From assembly GCA_028277745.1 (NCBI GenBank), contig JANQFR010000052.1, positions 1 to 62,615 on the forward strand: DNA of 62,615 nt, written 5' to 3'. This DNA comes from Phycisphaeraceae bacterium. Lineage in GTDB: Bacteria; Planctomycetota; Phycisphaerae; Phycisphaerales; Phycisphaeraceae. Under the pieces are notes generated by a model, which saw only the letters and a list, made by a program, of their open reading frames with translations, did no database searches and had not been told where the DNA came from. The position numbers were made by a program, and so were the translations under genes. This document shows positions 54,158-62,615 of the stretch, piece after piece (within the stretch, counting starts at the first letter, position 1; every line of letters starts with the position of its first letter).

Positions 54158-56359
54158 TCAGTGCGTGTTGACCACACGCCCGGCCTGCGCCATGGCCAGG
54201 TCATCGGCGAGGCGGCGGGCCTTGAGCACCAGCAGGGCGGTCTCGAGCTGCGGGTCGAGGCCCTCGACCAGGATCTCCCGGGCAAGGGGCTGGGGGATCG
54301 CGTTGCCGTCTTCGTCGCGCAGCGTCTCGCCCTCGCGCAGCAGCACATCCACCTTCTGGCGGAACTCCAGCCAGTCGGCGACTTGCTTGTCGGTCATGGC
54401 GACATTGAGGTCGGGCTCGATCCCCCACTCCGCCGCGTCGGTTTTGCGGTGGATGATGCGGCCCAGAGGCAACTGGTAATACTGCGTGGTCAGCTTGAGG
54501 TACGCCTTGCCGTGGGCGAGGGGGAACAGGTCCTGGACCGACCCCTTGCCGAACGAGCGGTTGCCGATGATCACGGCGCGGCTGTAGTCCTGCAACGCGC
54601 CGGACACGATCTCGGAGGCCGAGGCCGAGCCCTGGTTGATCAGCACGACCACCGGGAACCGTCGGTAGGTCGTGTGGCGTTTGGCCTTGGATTCGTGCGT
54701 CCGGTCGCCGTCGCCATCCACGGTGAACACGACCGAGCCCTGCGAGATGAAGCGGTCCACAACGTCGACCGCCGAGGACAGCAGCCCGCCGGGGTTGAAC
54801 CGCAGGTCGAGGATCAGCCCCTCGACCGAACGGTCCTGCTGCATCTGCATCACGGCGCGGTCGAGGTCTTCGACGGTCTGGGGAAGGAACGCCGACATCC
54901 GGACATAGCCGATGCCGGCGTCGCGGTCGATCCAGTAATCCCATTCGCCGCCGTGGGTGTGCTCCCACCCGCGGATCGACTCGATCGGGATCGGGGCCCG
55001 AACGATGGTGTACTTGATCAGTTCGGGCTCGCCCTTGCGCTTGATTTCGAGCTCGACCTTGGTGCCGGCCTCGCCGGTGATGCGGTCGACCGCCTTGGTA
55101 AGGGTCCAGTTGGCGGTGGAGACGCCGTTGACCTTCGCGATGACGTCGTCGGCCTTGATCCCCGCGCGGTGGGCGGGCGTGTCGGCCAGGGGGCTGACCA
55201 CGACCAGCTCGCCGTCGCGTTTGGAGATCTGGACGCCGATGCCCTTGAACTCGCCCTGGGTGGTGCGGAGGAACGCGGGAATGTCGTCGGGCCAGATGAC
55301 GGTGGAGAAGTCGTCCAGCTCGTCCGTGGCGCCCTCGGTGAGCTCATACACGACCACCTGCTCGGGCAGGTTGACGGTCATGTCGTTGACGTCGATGACC
55401 TTGTCGATGATGGTCGCGGTTTCGAGGAAGTTGAGCGTCTTGCCGGGGGTGTTGAGCTTGTCGGCTTCGCGGATGAGAAAGTCGTGGAACTGCTGGCGTT
55501 TGGCCTCGTTCTTCAGCGAGGGGAACGTGTTGGTGATGGCGGGGTTGTCGACCATGACCAGCAGGTTTTCGAGCCCCCCCTGCACCAGCGGCAGGTAGCC
55601 GTCCTTGCCGACGTGGCGGCGGGCGGCCTGGGCCAGGGTCTGGCGGAGCATCGGCAGCTCGATGTTCGTCAGCCGCTCGGTCCACGGCTCGATCTCCAGC
55701 GTGATCGGCTCGGGCTTGTCCTCCCCCTTCTCCAGGGCCCGGCGTTCAGCTCGGTCCCGGTACAACTGCTGCAGGTGCAGCGGGGCGTAGAGCTGGAGCA
55801 CGCGCACGTGCCGGCCGGAACGATCGATCTGCGCCTGGTAACGCCGGTCGTCCTCGTACAGCAGGTTCAGCAGGCGATACAGGCTGGTCGCCTCGACCCA
55901 GTCGTGGTCGGCCTCGGCCTTCTCCGCCGCGGCCTCGGCCCGCTTCACCACGCTCCGGACCGCCCCGTCGTCCAGCAGGGTTTGAGGGGCGGGGGCCAGG
56001 CTGTGCGCCTCGATCGACGCGACCAGGGCGCTTTCCACCTTCTCGTCGTTCAACTCCTTGCGGACCTTTTCAAGCGCTTCCTGGTAAGCCTCCAACTGGC
56101 TCGCCTGCCGCTTGGCCTGGTTCTGCTGATAAGCCTCGAGGTCTTGGATGAGCGTGCCGACCTGCTGGACGTCCAGGCCCACGCCGTCGGCCTTCAGCCG
56201 GGCCAGCAGGAGGTCGAAATCCCCCGATTCGGCGAGCGAGGAGACCTGGGCGGCCGACACCTGGTCGGCGCGGGCCGACGGCCCCGGCAGGACAGCCAAC
56301 ATCGCCGCCAACGCGAACATATGGCCGGCGACGACCTTCAAAGAGCGTGATTGGGTCAC
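54158..56359 (-). CDS. S41-family C-terminal processing protease with PDZ domain (CtpA/Prc type)
   Basis: 733 residues, exported: a signal peptide (GHMFALAAMLAVLPGPSARA) begins the protein. The N-terminal ~320 residues are helical and coiled-coil-like (LEAYQQNQAKRQASQLEAYQ). A PDZ domain follows (GIGVQISKRDGELVVVSPLA then GIKADDVIAKVNG). The S41 catalytic domain has the nucleophile Ser in NQGSASASEIVSG (about residue 580) and the general-base Lys in GNRSFGKGSVQ (about 605). It cleaves C-termini of periplasmic proteins. The GTG at 56359 is preferred because AAAGG lies seven bases before it; an ATG at 56377 would overlap that site. The long N-terminal extension is unusual for CtpA and closer to Prc. 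Confidence 0.85.
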   Translation of the reverse strand: MTQSRSLKVVAGHMFALAAMLAVLPGPSARADQVSAAQVSSLAESGDFDLLLARLKADGVGLDVQQVGTLIQDLEAYQQNQAKRQASQLEAYQEALEKVRKELNDEKVESALVASIEAHSLAPAPQTLLDDGAVRSVVKRAEAAAEKAEADHDWVEATSLYRLLNLLYEDDRRYQAQIDRSGRHVRVLQLYAPLHLQQLYRDRAERRALEKGEDKPEPITLEIEPWTERLTNIELPMLRQTLAQAARRHVGKDGYLPLVQGGLENLLVMVDNPAITNTFPSLKNEAKRQQFHDFLIREADKLNTPGKTLNFLETATIIDKVIDVNDMTVNLPEQVVVYELTEGATDELDDFSTVIWPDDIPAFLRTTQGEFKGIGVQISKRDGELVVVSPLADTPAHRAGIKADDVIAKVNGVSTANWTLTKAVDRITGEAGTKVELEIKRKGEPELIKYTIVRAPIPIESIRGWEHTHGGEWDYWIDRDAGIGYVRMSAFLPQTVEDLDRAVMQMQQDRSVEGLILDLRFNPGGLLSSAVDVVDRFISQGSVVFTVDGDGDRTHESKAKRHTTYRRFPVVVLINQGSASASEIVSGALQDYSRAVIIGNRSFGKGSVQDLFPLAHGKAYLKLTTQYYQLPLGRIIHRKTDAAEWGIEPDLNVAMTDKQVADWLEFRQKVDVLLREGETLRDEDGNAIPQPLAREILVEGLDPQLETALLVLKARRLADDLAMAQAGRVVNTH

Positions 56360-56486
56360 AGGAACACCTTTTAACATGCGTCACAACCGATCCGGTTCCA
56401 TCGGACGGCGGGGATTCATGAATCATCCTATGCCAACACTACGCTCGGGGGAACCCCATGGTTCTCCCTCCCCAGCCATGGTCCGT

Positions 56487-57812
<1,326 letters not shown>

Positions 57813-58032
57813 AGAAAATCTCGATATCGCGAGGCATCGCGCAGCGTTTCTCCCAGAATCCGCCGGCGTCGAAGACTCACCGCCCAAGTCCGTAAAGGAC
57901 TGATCGTCCAGATGCTAGGCGACCGTTAGCCGTGACGACGCCGCTCCGTCAACCCTGCACCATCATAGCTGATTGTACGCCGTTTAGTCGGGATAAATTG
58001 CCTAAAACCACCGGCTTGAAGCCCCCGGCGCC

Positions 58033-58377
58033 TTATCCGCCGCTCGGCGGGTTTTTATCGGATTCGTCCGACTTTTGATCGTCATCGGCGCCCATCGCCG
58101 CCCGGCTCCGTGCCGTGATCAGCTTTTTCGCGTTCTCGAACTCCTCGTCGGTGAGCTCACCCTGCTCGTGCATCCGCCGCAGGTCGGAAATCGTAAACCC
58201 GACGCCCCCGCCCATCGGTGTCTGAGACGCCCGGTTCACCGCCTTCCGGATCGCCAGCGCGATCAACGCCAGCGCCACCGCGGCCACGACGATCACCCCC
58301 AGCCACCACAGGATGTCGCTCTGGGCCTGCTGCACCGAGGACCCCTGGGCCAGGTTCGTCAATGCGGTCACGGTCAT
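58033..58377 (-). CDS. Small membrane protein with C-terminal SHOCT domain
   Basis: 114 residues. One transmembrane helix (ILWWLGVIVVAAVALALIAL) near the N-terminus is followed by a short linker. The SHOCT-type motif is DLRRMHEQGELTDEEFENAK, including the typical G-x-L-T-x-E-E-F. The tail is hydrophilic and acidic. SHOCT is a short domain often at the C-terminus of membrane-associated small proteins; its function is not established. The ATG at 58377 is the likely start; an ATG at 58389 is also in frame. It lies between tig and clpX on the same strand, separated from tig by a palindromic repeat element. Confidence 0.8.
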   Translation of the reverse strand: MTVTALTNLAQGSSVQQAQSDILWWLGVIVVAAVALALIALAIRKAVNRASQTPMGGGVGFTISDLRRMHEQGELTDEEFENAKKLITARSRAAMGADDDQKSDESDKNPPSGG

Positions 58378-58421
58378 CGCGTTACCCAATATTTGGCCGA
58401 GAGGCGATTTATAAAAAACCC

Positions 58422-58483
58422 GTTAGCCCCGGGCTCCGCCCGGGGTGAAGGGAAGAAGACCCCGGGCAAAGCCCGGGGCTAAC
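58422..58483. repeat. REP-like paired palindromes downstream of tig
   Basis: Two hairpins, CCCCGGGC-TCC-GCCCGGGG (58427-58445) and CCCCGGGC-AAA-GCCCGGGG (58460-58478), are arranged as mirror images. The outer ends GTTAGCCCCGGGC and GCCCGGGGCTAAC are perfect inverted repeats, so the whole 62 bases can also form one long hairpin. It lies between tig and the SHOCT gene. The layout is that of a REP/BIME-type element; it probably also ends the tig transcript. Confidence 0.7.
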
Positions 58484-58488
58484 CTCAG

Positions 58489-59952
58489 TCAAGCTTCATC
58501 GGCCTTTTTCTTGCTCGCGGCCTTCTTCTTGGGGGTCGATTTTTTCTTCTTGGGCTTGTCCGCTTTCGCCTCGGCGTCCGGCTTGGCCTCGACCTCGGTC
58601 ACGTCGGCCTTCTCGATCACCGCGTCGAGGGTCTTCTGCTCACGCAGCTGCAGGTAGAGCTGTTCCAGCTCGCCGCGGGACTGCATCTCCTGACGCATCT
58701 TTTCCGGCCGCCGGCCCTGTTGAACCGCCATCATGGCGATCCGGCCGTTGAGCTCGTTCTCGTTGACCTCGATCTCCAGCTGCTTCGACGCCGCATCGAG
58801 GATGAAGAACAGCTTGAGCTGACGGACCGCCTCCTGCTCCGAATCGTTGCGGGCCTCGGCGAGTTGCTGCTCGATCTCCGCCTCGGGCGTGCCGCGGTAC
58901 ATCAGCTCGTACCGCTGCCGGGCCAGGACCCGCTCCACCTGCCGGCCGGTGATCCCCTCGGGCAGCTCCAGGTCGACCATCTCGGCCAGCTGGTCGTTGA
59001 CCTGCCGGTGCATGTCGGCCGTCTGCTCGGCCTGCTTCTGCTGTTCGAGGTAGCCGCGCAGCTGTGTCTTGAGGGCGTCTTCCGACTCGGCGCCGAGGTT
59101 CTGGACCACGGTGTCCATGTCGGCCGGCTCGAGGCGCTCGACCTTCTTGAGGTCGATCTTGACGGTGATGGGCTGGCCCTTGATCTGTTCGTTCTCGTGC
59201 GTCGCCGGGCCGGTCATCGAGATGCTCAGGCTCTCGCCGGGCTGCTTGCCGATGAGCTGCTTGCCCAGGTCGTCGATGAGGATGCCGGCGACGTGACCCT
59301 TGAAGTCGCGCGATTCGCCGTTGACCAGGATGTAGGCGTCGTGGGCGTCCTGGAGGACCTCGGCGTCCTCGCCCGCGTCTTCGCCGGCGTACACCTGGAC
59401 GTCGGCCTGGGCGAAGTCGCCCTCCTCGATCTTGGCGTCGGCGACTTCCGTCGCCTTGCCGAAACGCTCGCGGTACTGGTCGAGCTGTTTCTGCAGGTCG
59501 TCGTCGGTCACCTCGGCCTTGGTCCTGGTCACCTTGATCTTCCCGAAGTCGGGCAACTCGACCTCCGGGGTGACCTCGACCTCGACCTCGAACGTCATCG
59601 TCCCCGACTCGGGCAGCTCGATCGACTCGACGTCCTTCACGTCCGGCTCGCCCAGGACGTCCAGACTGTTCTCTTCACAGGCCTGGGAGTAGGCCTCGGA
59701 CAGCAGCTGGCCCTTCACGTCGTCCCGGACCGCCGAGCCGAAGCGTTTCTCGAGCAGCCGCCTGGGGGCCCGCCCGCGGCGGAAGCCGGGGATCGCCGCG
59801 TCGTCGGACAGCGTGGTGAACGAGGACTCGATCTTCTCCTTGATCCGCTCTTCGGGGATCTCGATGGTGAGTTTCTTGCAGGCGGGGCCGGCGTCTTCGA
59901 TCTTGACTTCGAGGGCCGGGCGTTCTTCAACGGCGGGGGAGTCGTCAGCCAT
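58489..59952 (-). CDS. tig: Trigger factor (ribosome-associated chaperone / peptidyl-prolyl isomerase)
   Basis: Binds the ribosome exit tunnel and nascent chains. 487 residues, a little longer than usual. The ribosome-binding N-terminus includes IPGFRRGRAPRRLLEKRFG, the signature loop. A central PPIase (FKBP-like) domain (about 160-260) contains IEEGDFAQADVQVY and SISMTGPATHENEQIKGQPI. The C-terminal helical arms follow. A Lys-rich tail (KPKKKKSTPKKKAASKKK) is an addition not seen in most trigger factors. AAAGGT precedes the ATG. The gene follows the common tig-clpX order, though clpP is not between them here. It is divergent from nusA. Confidence 0.95.
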   Translation of the reverse strand: MADDSPAVEERPALEVKIEDAGPACKKLTIEIPEERIKEKIESSFTTLSDDAAIPGFRRGRAPRRLLEKRFGSAVRDDVKGQLLSEAYSQACEENSLDVLGEPDVKDVESIELPESGTMTFEVEVEVTPEVELPDFGKIKVTRTKAEVTDDDLQKQLDQYRERFGKATEVADAKIEEGDFAQADVQVYAGEDAGEDAEVLQDAHDAYILVNGESRDFKGHVAGILIDDLGKQLIGKQPGESLSISMTGPATHENEQIKGQPITVKIDLKKVERLEPADMDTVVQNLGAESEDALKTQLRGYLEQQKQAEQTADMHRQVNDQLAEMVDLELPEGITGRQVERVLARQRYELMYRGTPEAEIEQQLAEARNDSEQEAVRQLKLFFILDAASKQLEIEVNENELNGRIAMMAVQQGRRPEKMRQEMQSRGELEQLYLQLREQKTLDAVIEKADVTEVEAKPDAEAKADKPKKKKSTPKKKAASKKKADEA

Positions 59953-60172
59953 GGCGGCTTACCTTTCGGGGAGGGTCGGGGTTGTCGGGGGAGTGGCGGA
60001 AGACGTGGGGGTCCGGGGGCTTGCCTGCCGACCCACGCCTGGCGCCGCTCCCACAGCGACGCCGGTACCTCGGCAGGAAGTCCCGTATTATCCGCCGGGC
60101 GGCCGCGGACGTCAATCGGCGGGGCGGCGCCGGTCGGACGGCGGGACGGGCCCCACCCGACCGCCGGGAATC

Positions 60173-60200
60173 TTGACAGGCCCGCGGCATTACCTAGACT
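60173..60200 (+). promoter_or_regulatory. Sigma70-type promoter of the nusA operon
   Basis: TTGACA (60173-60178), a 16-base spacer and TAGACT (60195-60200). The -35 is perfect consensus. Transcription would start near 60207 and give a leader of about 330 bases before nusA. Between here and tig (59953-60172) the DNA is GC-rich with no gene. Confidence 0.75.
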
Positions 60201-60452
60201 TATGGATTCAGCGGCTGGGCATCGGGCCCGGCCGACATTGGCATGAGGCGTGACACATGACCGTGGAGCGTGCAGTGTTTGGCTTGGAGGCGGCGGCGCT
60301 GTGATGGGTCTGACCAAGACTCATCTCGCGACGACACCGTCTTGCGCCGTGGCGGCGGAACGAACCCCCGGAAAGGAGGTCGTGCCGCTGCGATAGCACC
60401 ACCCCCGCCTGTGTTGCTCGGCGGCGGAACACTCCGTCGCCGTCACCGCCTC

Positions 60453-60488
60453 AAGCCACGAGCGCCCCGCCTCGTGGCTTGTCGTTTT
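60453..60488 (+). terminator. Attenuator-like hairpin in the nusA leader
   Basis: AAGCCACGAG (60453-60462) pairs perfectly with CTCGTGGCTT (60471-60480) across an 8-base loop, followed by GTCGTTTT. It lies inside the leader between the promoter and the nusA start at 60536. Read-through would be needed for nusA expression, so it may be an attenuator sensitive to NusA itself. Confidence 0.65.
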
Positions 60489-60535
60489 ACCGGGCGGCCC
60501 GTCGGCCGCCGACAACTGAATAGCGAGACAACACG

Positions 60536-62083
60536 ATGAACACCAGCGAAATGCTCCGCCTGATCGACTCGATCTCCCGTGACCGCAACGTGGAGAAGGA
60601 AGCCCTTTTCCAGGACATCGAGCAGGCCATGGTCTCCGCCGCCCGCAAGCACTTCAACGCCATCGACACCGAGGAATTCACCTGCGAGCTCGATCGGCTC
60701 ACCGGCAAGATCACCGTCTGGCGTGAGCAGGAGGAGATCCCGCTCGAAGAGCTCGGCCGCATCCCCGCCCAGACCGCCAAACAGGTCATGATCCAGCGGT
60801 TCCGCGAGGACGAGCGCGAGAGCATCTACAACGAGTTCATCGACCGGGTGGGCGAGCTGGTCACCGGCATGGCCCAGCGGTACGAGGGCGGCAGCCTGGT
60901 CGTGTCGATCGGTCGGGCCGAGGGCTTCATGCCCCGCTCCGAGCAGATCCCCGGCGAGCAGCACCAGCCCGGTGAGCGGGTGCGCTGCCTGATCCTGGAC
61001 GTGCGCGACGCGGGCAACCAGGTCAAGATCGTGCTCAGCCGCGCGGCGCCGGAGTTCATCAAGCGGCTGTTTGAGGTCGAGGTCCCCGAGGTCGCCGAGC
61101 GGATCATCGAAATCAAGGCCATGGCCCGAGAGGCGGGGCACCGCACCAAGATCGCGGTCTCGTCGATCGACTCGAAGGTCGACGCGGTTGGCGCCTGCGT
61201 GGGCGTGCGCGGCTCGCGCATCAAGAACATCGTGGACGAGTTGGGCGGCGAGAAGATCGACATCGTCCGCTGGAACGAGTCGTCGCAGATTCTGATCCAA
61301 AACTCGCTCAAGCCCGCGGAGGTCGTGGAGATCTCGCTCTGTTTCGAGCTAGGCCGGGCGACCGTGGTGGTGAACGAAGACCAACTCTCGCTGGCGATCG
61401 GCAAACGCGGACAGAACGTCCGCCTCGCCGCCCGGCTGACCAACTGGGACGTGGATATCCTCACGCCCGCCGAATTCACTAAGAGCCTCGACACGCTCGA
61501 GGAATGCCTCAAGACCATCGAGGGCGTCGCCGAGGACCACATCGACCGTCTCGCGGCCTTGGGCGTCATCAGCGTGTTCGACGTCGAGGAGGTGGGCGTC
61601 GATTACCTGGCCGAGACGCTGGGGGTCGAGGCCGAGTTGGCCGAGACGATCGTGTCGACCTCGGCCGACCGGGCGAAGGTGGTGGCCGAGGAGCAGGCCA
61701 AGGAGAAGGAGGAGGCCGAGCGTCGCAAGCGCGAGGAGGCCGAGGCGTACGAGGCGATGCCCGGCGCGGCGCAGGCGGCGGCGATCCTGGGCGACCTGCC
61801 CCCCGCGGACGCCGAGCCGGCCGAGCCAGCCGAGGCGGCGGACGAGGACGAAAGCGGCGACGAAGAGACGTCCGACATGTCGCACGACGAGGCGCTGGCC
61901 GCCGAGGCGGCGTCGGGTCAGGAAGAAGACGACGCGGCCGAGCCGGGCAGCGTGACCGAATTGCTGGAGCAGCGACAGATCGAGGAGCCCTCCGCAGAAG
62001 TGCTGGCGGACCAGACCGATTCCGACGCGGGCGTGGCGGAAGGGGTTGAAGCCGGCGAGCAGGAGGAGTCGCAGACCTCGTGA
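60536..62083 (+). CDS. nusA: Transcription termination/antitermination factor NusA
   Basis: Binds RNA polymerase and RNA, affecting pausing, termination and antitermination. 515 residues. The N-terminal domain (MNTSEMLRLIDSISRDRNVE, then EEIPLEELGRIPAQTAKQ) is followed by an S1 domain (GSLVVSIGRAEGFMPRSEQI). Two KH domains follow, with VGACVGVRGSRIKNIVDELG in the first and SLAIGKRGQNVRLAARLTNW in the second. A helix-hairpin-helix-like region (HIDRLAALGVISVFDVEEVG) comes next. The last ~130 residues are a very acidic, Ala/Glu/Asp-rich tail, longer than in most species. The gene heads the nusA-infB operon; the infB start lies 63 bases downstream. No strong ribosome-binding site precedes the ATG. 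Confidence 0.95.
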   Translation: MNTSEMLRLIDSISRDRNVEKEALFQDIEQAMVSAARKHFNAIDTEEFTCELDRLTGKITVWREQEEIPLEELGRIPAQTAKQVMIQRFREDERESIYNEFIDRVGELVTGMAQRYEGGSLVVSIGRAEGFMPRSEQIPGEQHQPGERVRCLILDVRDAGNQVKIVLSRAAPEFIKRLFEVEVPEVAERIIEIKAMAREAGHRTKIAVSSIDSKVDAVGACVGVRGSRIKNIVDELGGEKIDIVRWNESSQILIQNSLKPAEVVEISLCFELGRATVVVNEDQLSLAIGKRGQNVRLAARLTNWDVDILTPAEFTKSLDTLEECLKTIEGVAEDHIDRLAALGVISVFDVEEVGVDYLAETLGVEAELAETIVSTSADRAKVVAEEQAKEKEEAERRKREEAEAYEAMPGAAQAAAILGDLPPADAEPAEPAEAADEDESGDEETSDMSHDEALAAEAASGQEEDDAAEPGSVTELLEQRQIEEPSAEVLADQTDSDAGVAEGVEAGEQEESQTS

Positions 62084-62146
62084 CCCTCGGGCGGCCTGCG
62101 GAGCCCCGAGCAGAGATGAGCCGACAGGCGTCGGCAAGGAGACGGC

Positions 62147-62615
62147 ATGGCGAAAACCCTGCGCGTGCATCAACTGGCCAAAGAGCTGGGCGTCAAGAGC
62201 AAAGTCATCGTCGACAAGTGTGTCGCCGAGGGCGTGCCCGATATCGTCAACCACATGTCGACGGTGAAGCTCGGGCTGGCGGTGACGATCCGCCAGTGGT
62301 TCGGCGAGGCCGAGTCGGACGGCGGTGAGTCGACGGCGGTCGAGACCGCGGACAAGGTGGACCTGAGCAAGGTCCGCAAGAAGGCGGCCCGCAAGCGTGC
62401 GGCGAAGAAGAAGCCGGAGGCGCCGGCCGAGCCGGAGTCGGCGGTGGCGGTGGCCGAGCCGCCCCCTGCGCCGCCCAAGGCCGAAGCGCCGGTCGTCGAG
62501 CCGGTGATCGAAGCGGCGCCCGTCGAGGAGCCCCCGGCGCCGGCGGCGGCGCCCGCCGACGAGCCCGAGGCCCCGCCCGCCCCGGCGGAGCCCGCCCAGC
62601 CCGTGGAGGTCGCCG
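62147..62615 (+). CDS. infB: Translation initiation factor IF-2, N-terminal part (cut by window end)
   Basis: The reading frame starts at ATG 62147 after AAGGAGAC and stays open to the last base. The first residues MAKTLRVHQLAKELGVKSKV then IVDKC form the IF-2 N-terminal domain, with VPDIVNHMSTVKLGLAVTIR following. After about residue 65 the sequence becomes Ala/Pro/Glu-rich, as in the long variable linker before the G domain of bacterial IF-2. The GTPase part lies beyond the window. IF-2 places initiator tRNA on the ribosome. The position directly after nusA is the conserved operon order. Confidence 0.9.
   Translation, partial: MAKTLRVHQLAKELGVKSKVIVDKCVAEGVPDIVNHMSTVKLGLAVTIRQWFGEAESDGGESTAVETADKVDLSKVRKKAARKRAAKKKPEAPAEPESAVAVAEPPPAPPKAEAPVVEPVIEAAPVEEPPAPAAAPADEPEAPPAPAEPAQPVEVA

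Noticed and set aside
54161..56350. A 729-codon plus-strand frame opposite the S41 protease
   Set aside because: The protease has PDZ and catalytic motifs; the opposite frame has none.
58720..60246. A 508-codon plus-strand frame opposite tig
   Set aside because: It is antisense to trigger factor and made of Leu/Val/Asp/Gly repeats.

Overview
The window looks like a piece of a high-GC Planctomycetes chromosome, most probably of the class Phycisphaerae. This is inferred from several things together: PEP-CTERM sorting tails, pseudopilins with a C-terminal H-X9-DG motif, an autotransporter-type beta-strand repeat protein, many secreted carbohydrate-active enzymes each set beside a LacI regulator, a cobalamin-dependent ribonucleotide reductase, and otherwise ordinary bacterial housekeeping genes. 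No 16S gene is present, so the assignment is not proven. I saw no tRNA, rRNA or CRISPR array.

Layout. (1) 0.2-1.8 kb, minus strand: a 2H-phosphoesterase-like protein and an M23-like protein. (2) 1.8-8.7 kb, minus strand: a polysaccharide locus reading lacI, then a PEP-CTERM beta-strand repeat protein, two H-X9-DG pseudopilins and a secreted GH16 enzyme. A perfect palindrome lies upstream of lacI and a strong hairpin follows GH16. (3) 8.7-15.2 kb, plus strand: decayed helix-turn-helix remnants, dcd, two duplicated lipoproteins around a membrane protein, a MITE-like element and nrdJ. (4) 15.5-35.6 kb: a large pectin or rhamnogalacturonan type locus. The minus strand carries a pseudopilin, three PEP-CTERM proteins, a second LacI regulator, a TIM-barrel isomerase, a beta-helix protein, a PL22-like oligogalacturonide lyase and a pectate-lyase-superfamily protein. 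The plus strand carries GH78 rhamnosidase, a DapA-family aldolase, an MDR dehydrogenase, GH39 and a sialidase-fold protein. Related AT-rich operators with a central CG lie upstream of the regulator, upstream of the PEP-CTERM operon and in the divergent promoter between the pectate-lyase-like gene and GH78, so one regulator probably controls the whole locus.

(5) 35.7-46.3 kb: a receptor-like Ser/Thr kinase with a LivK-type extracytoplasmic sensor, an O-antigen-ligase-like protein, ispE, two tandem HAMP-PP2C phosphatases, an ATP-grasp protein and a zinc-ribbon protein. Three genes here have a -10-like hexamer six bases before a possible start codon and no Shine-Dalgarno, which suggests leaderless mRNAs. 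(6) 46.4-62.6 kb: mainly housekeeping genes (rny, rpsA, aroC, a CtpA-type protease, clpX, tig, nusA, partial infB). Among them are a stand-alone MshEN domain protein and an HDOD-GGDEF protein that form a candidate c-di-GMP module.

The most interesting points are the co-regulated CAZyme, PEP-CTERM and pseudopilin loci, the kinase-LivK fusion, and the MshEN and HDOD-GGDEF pair.
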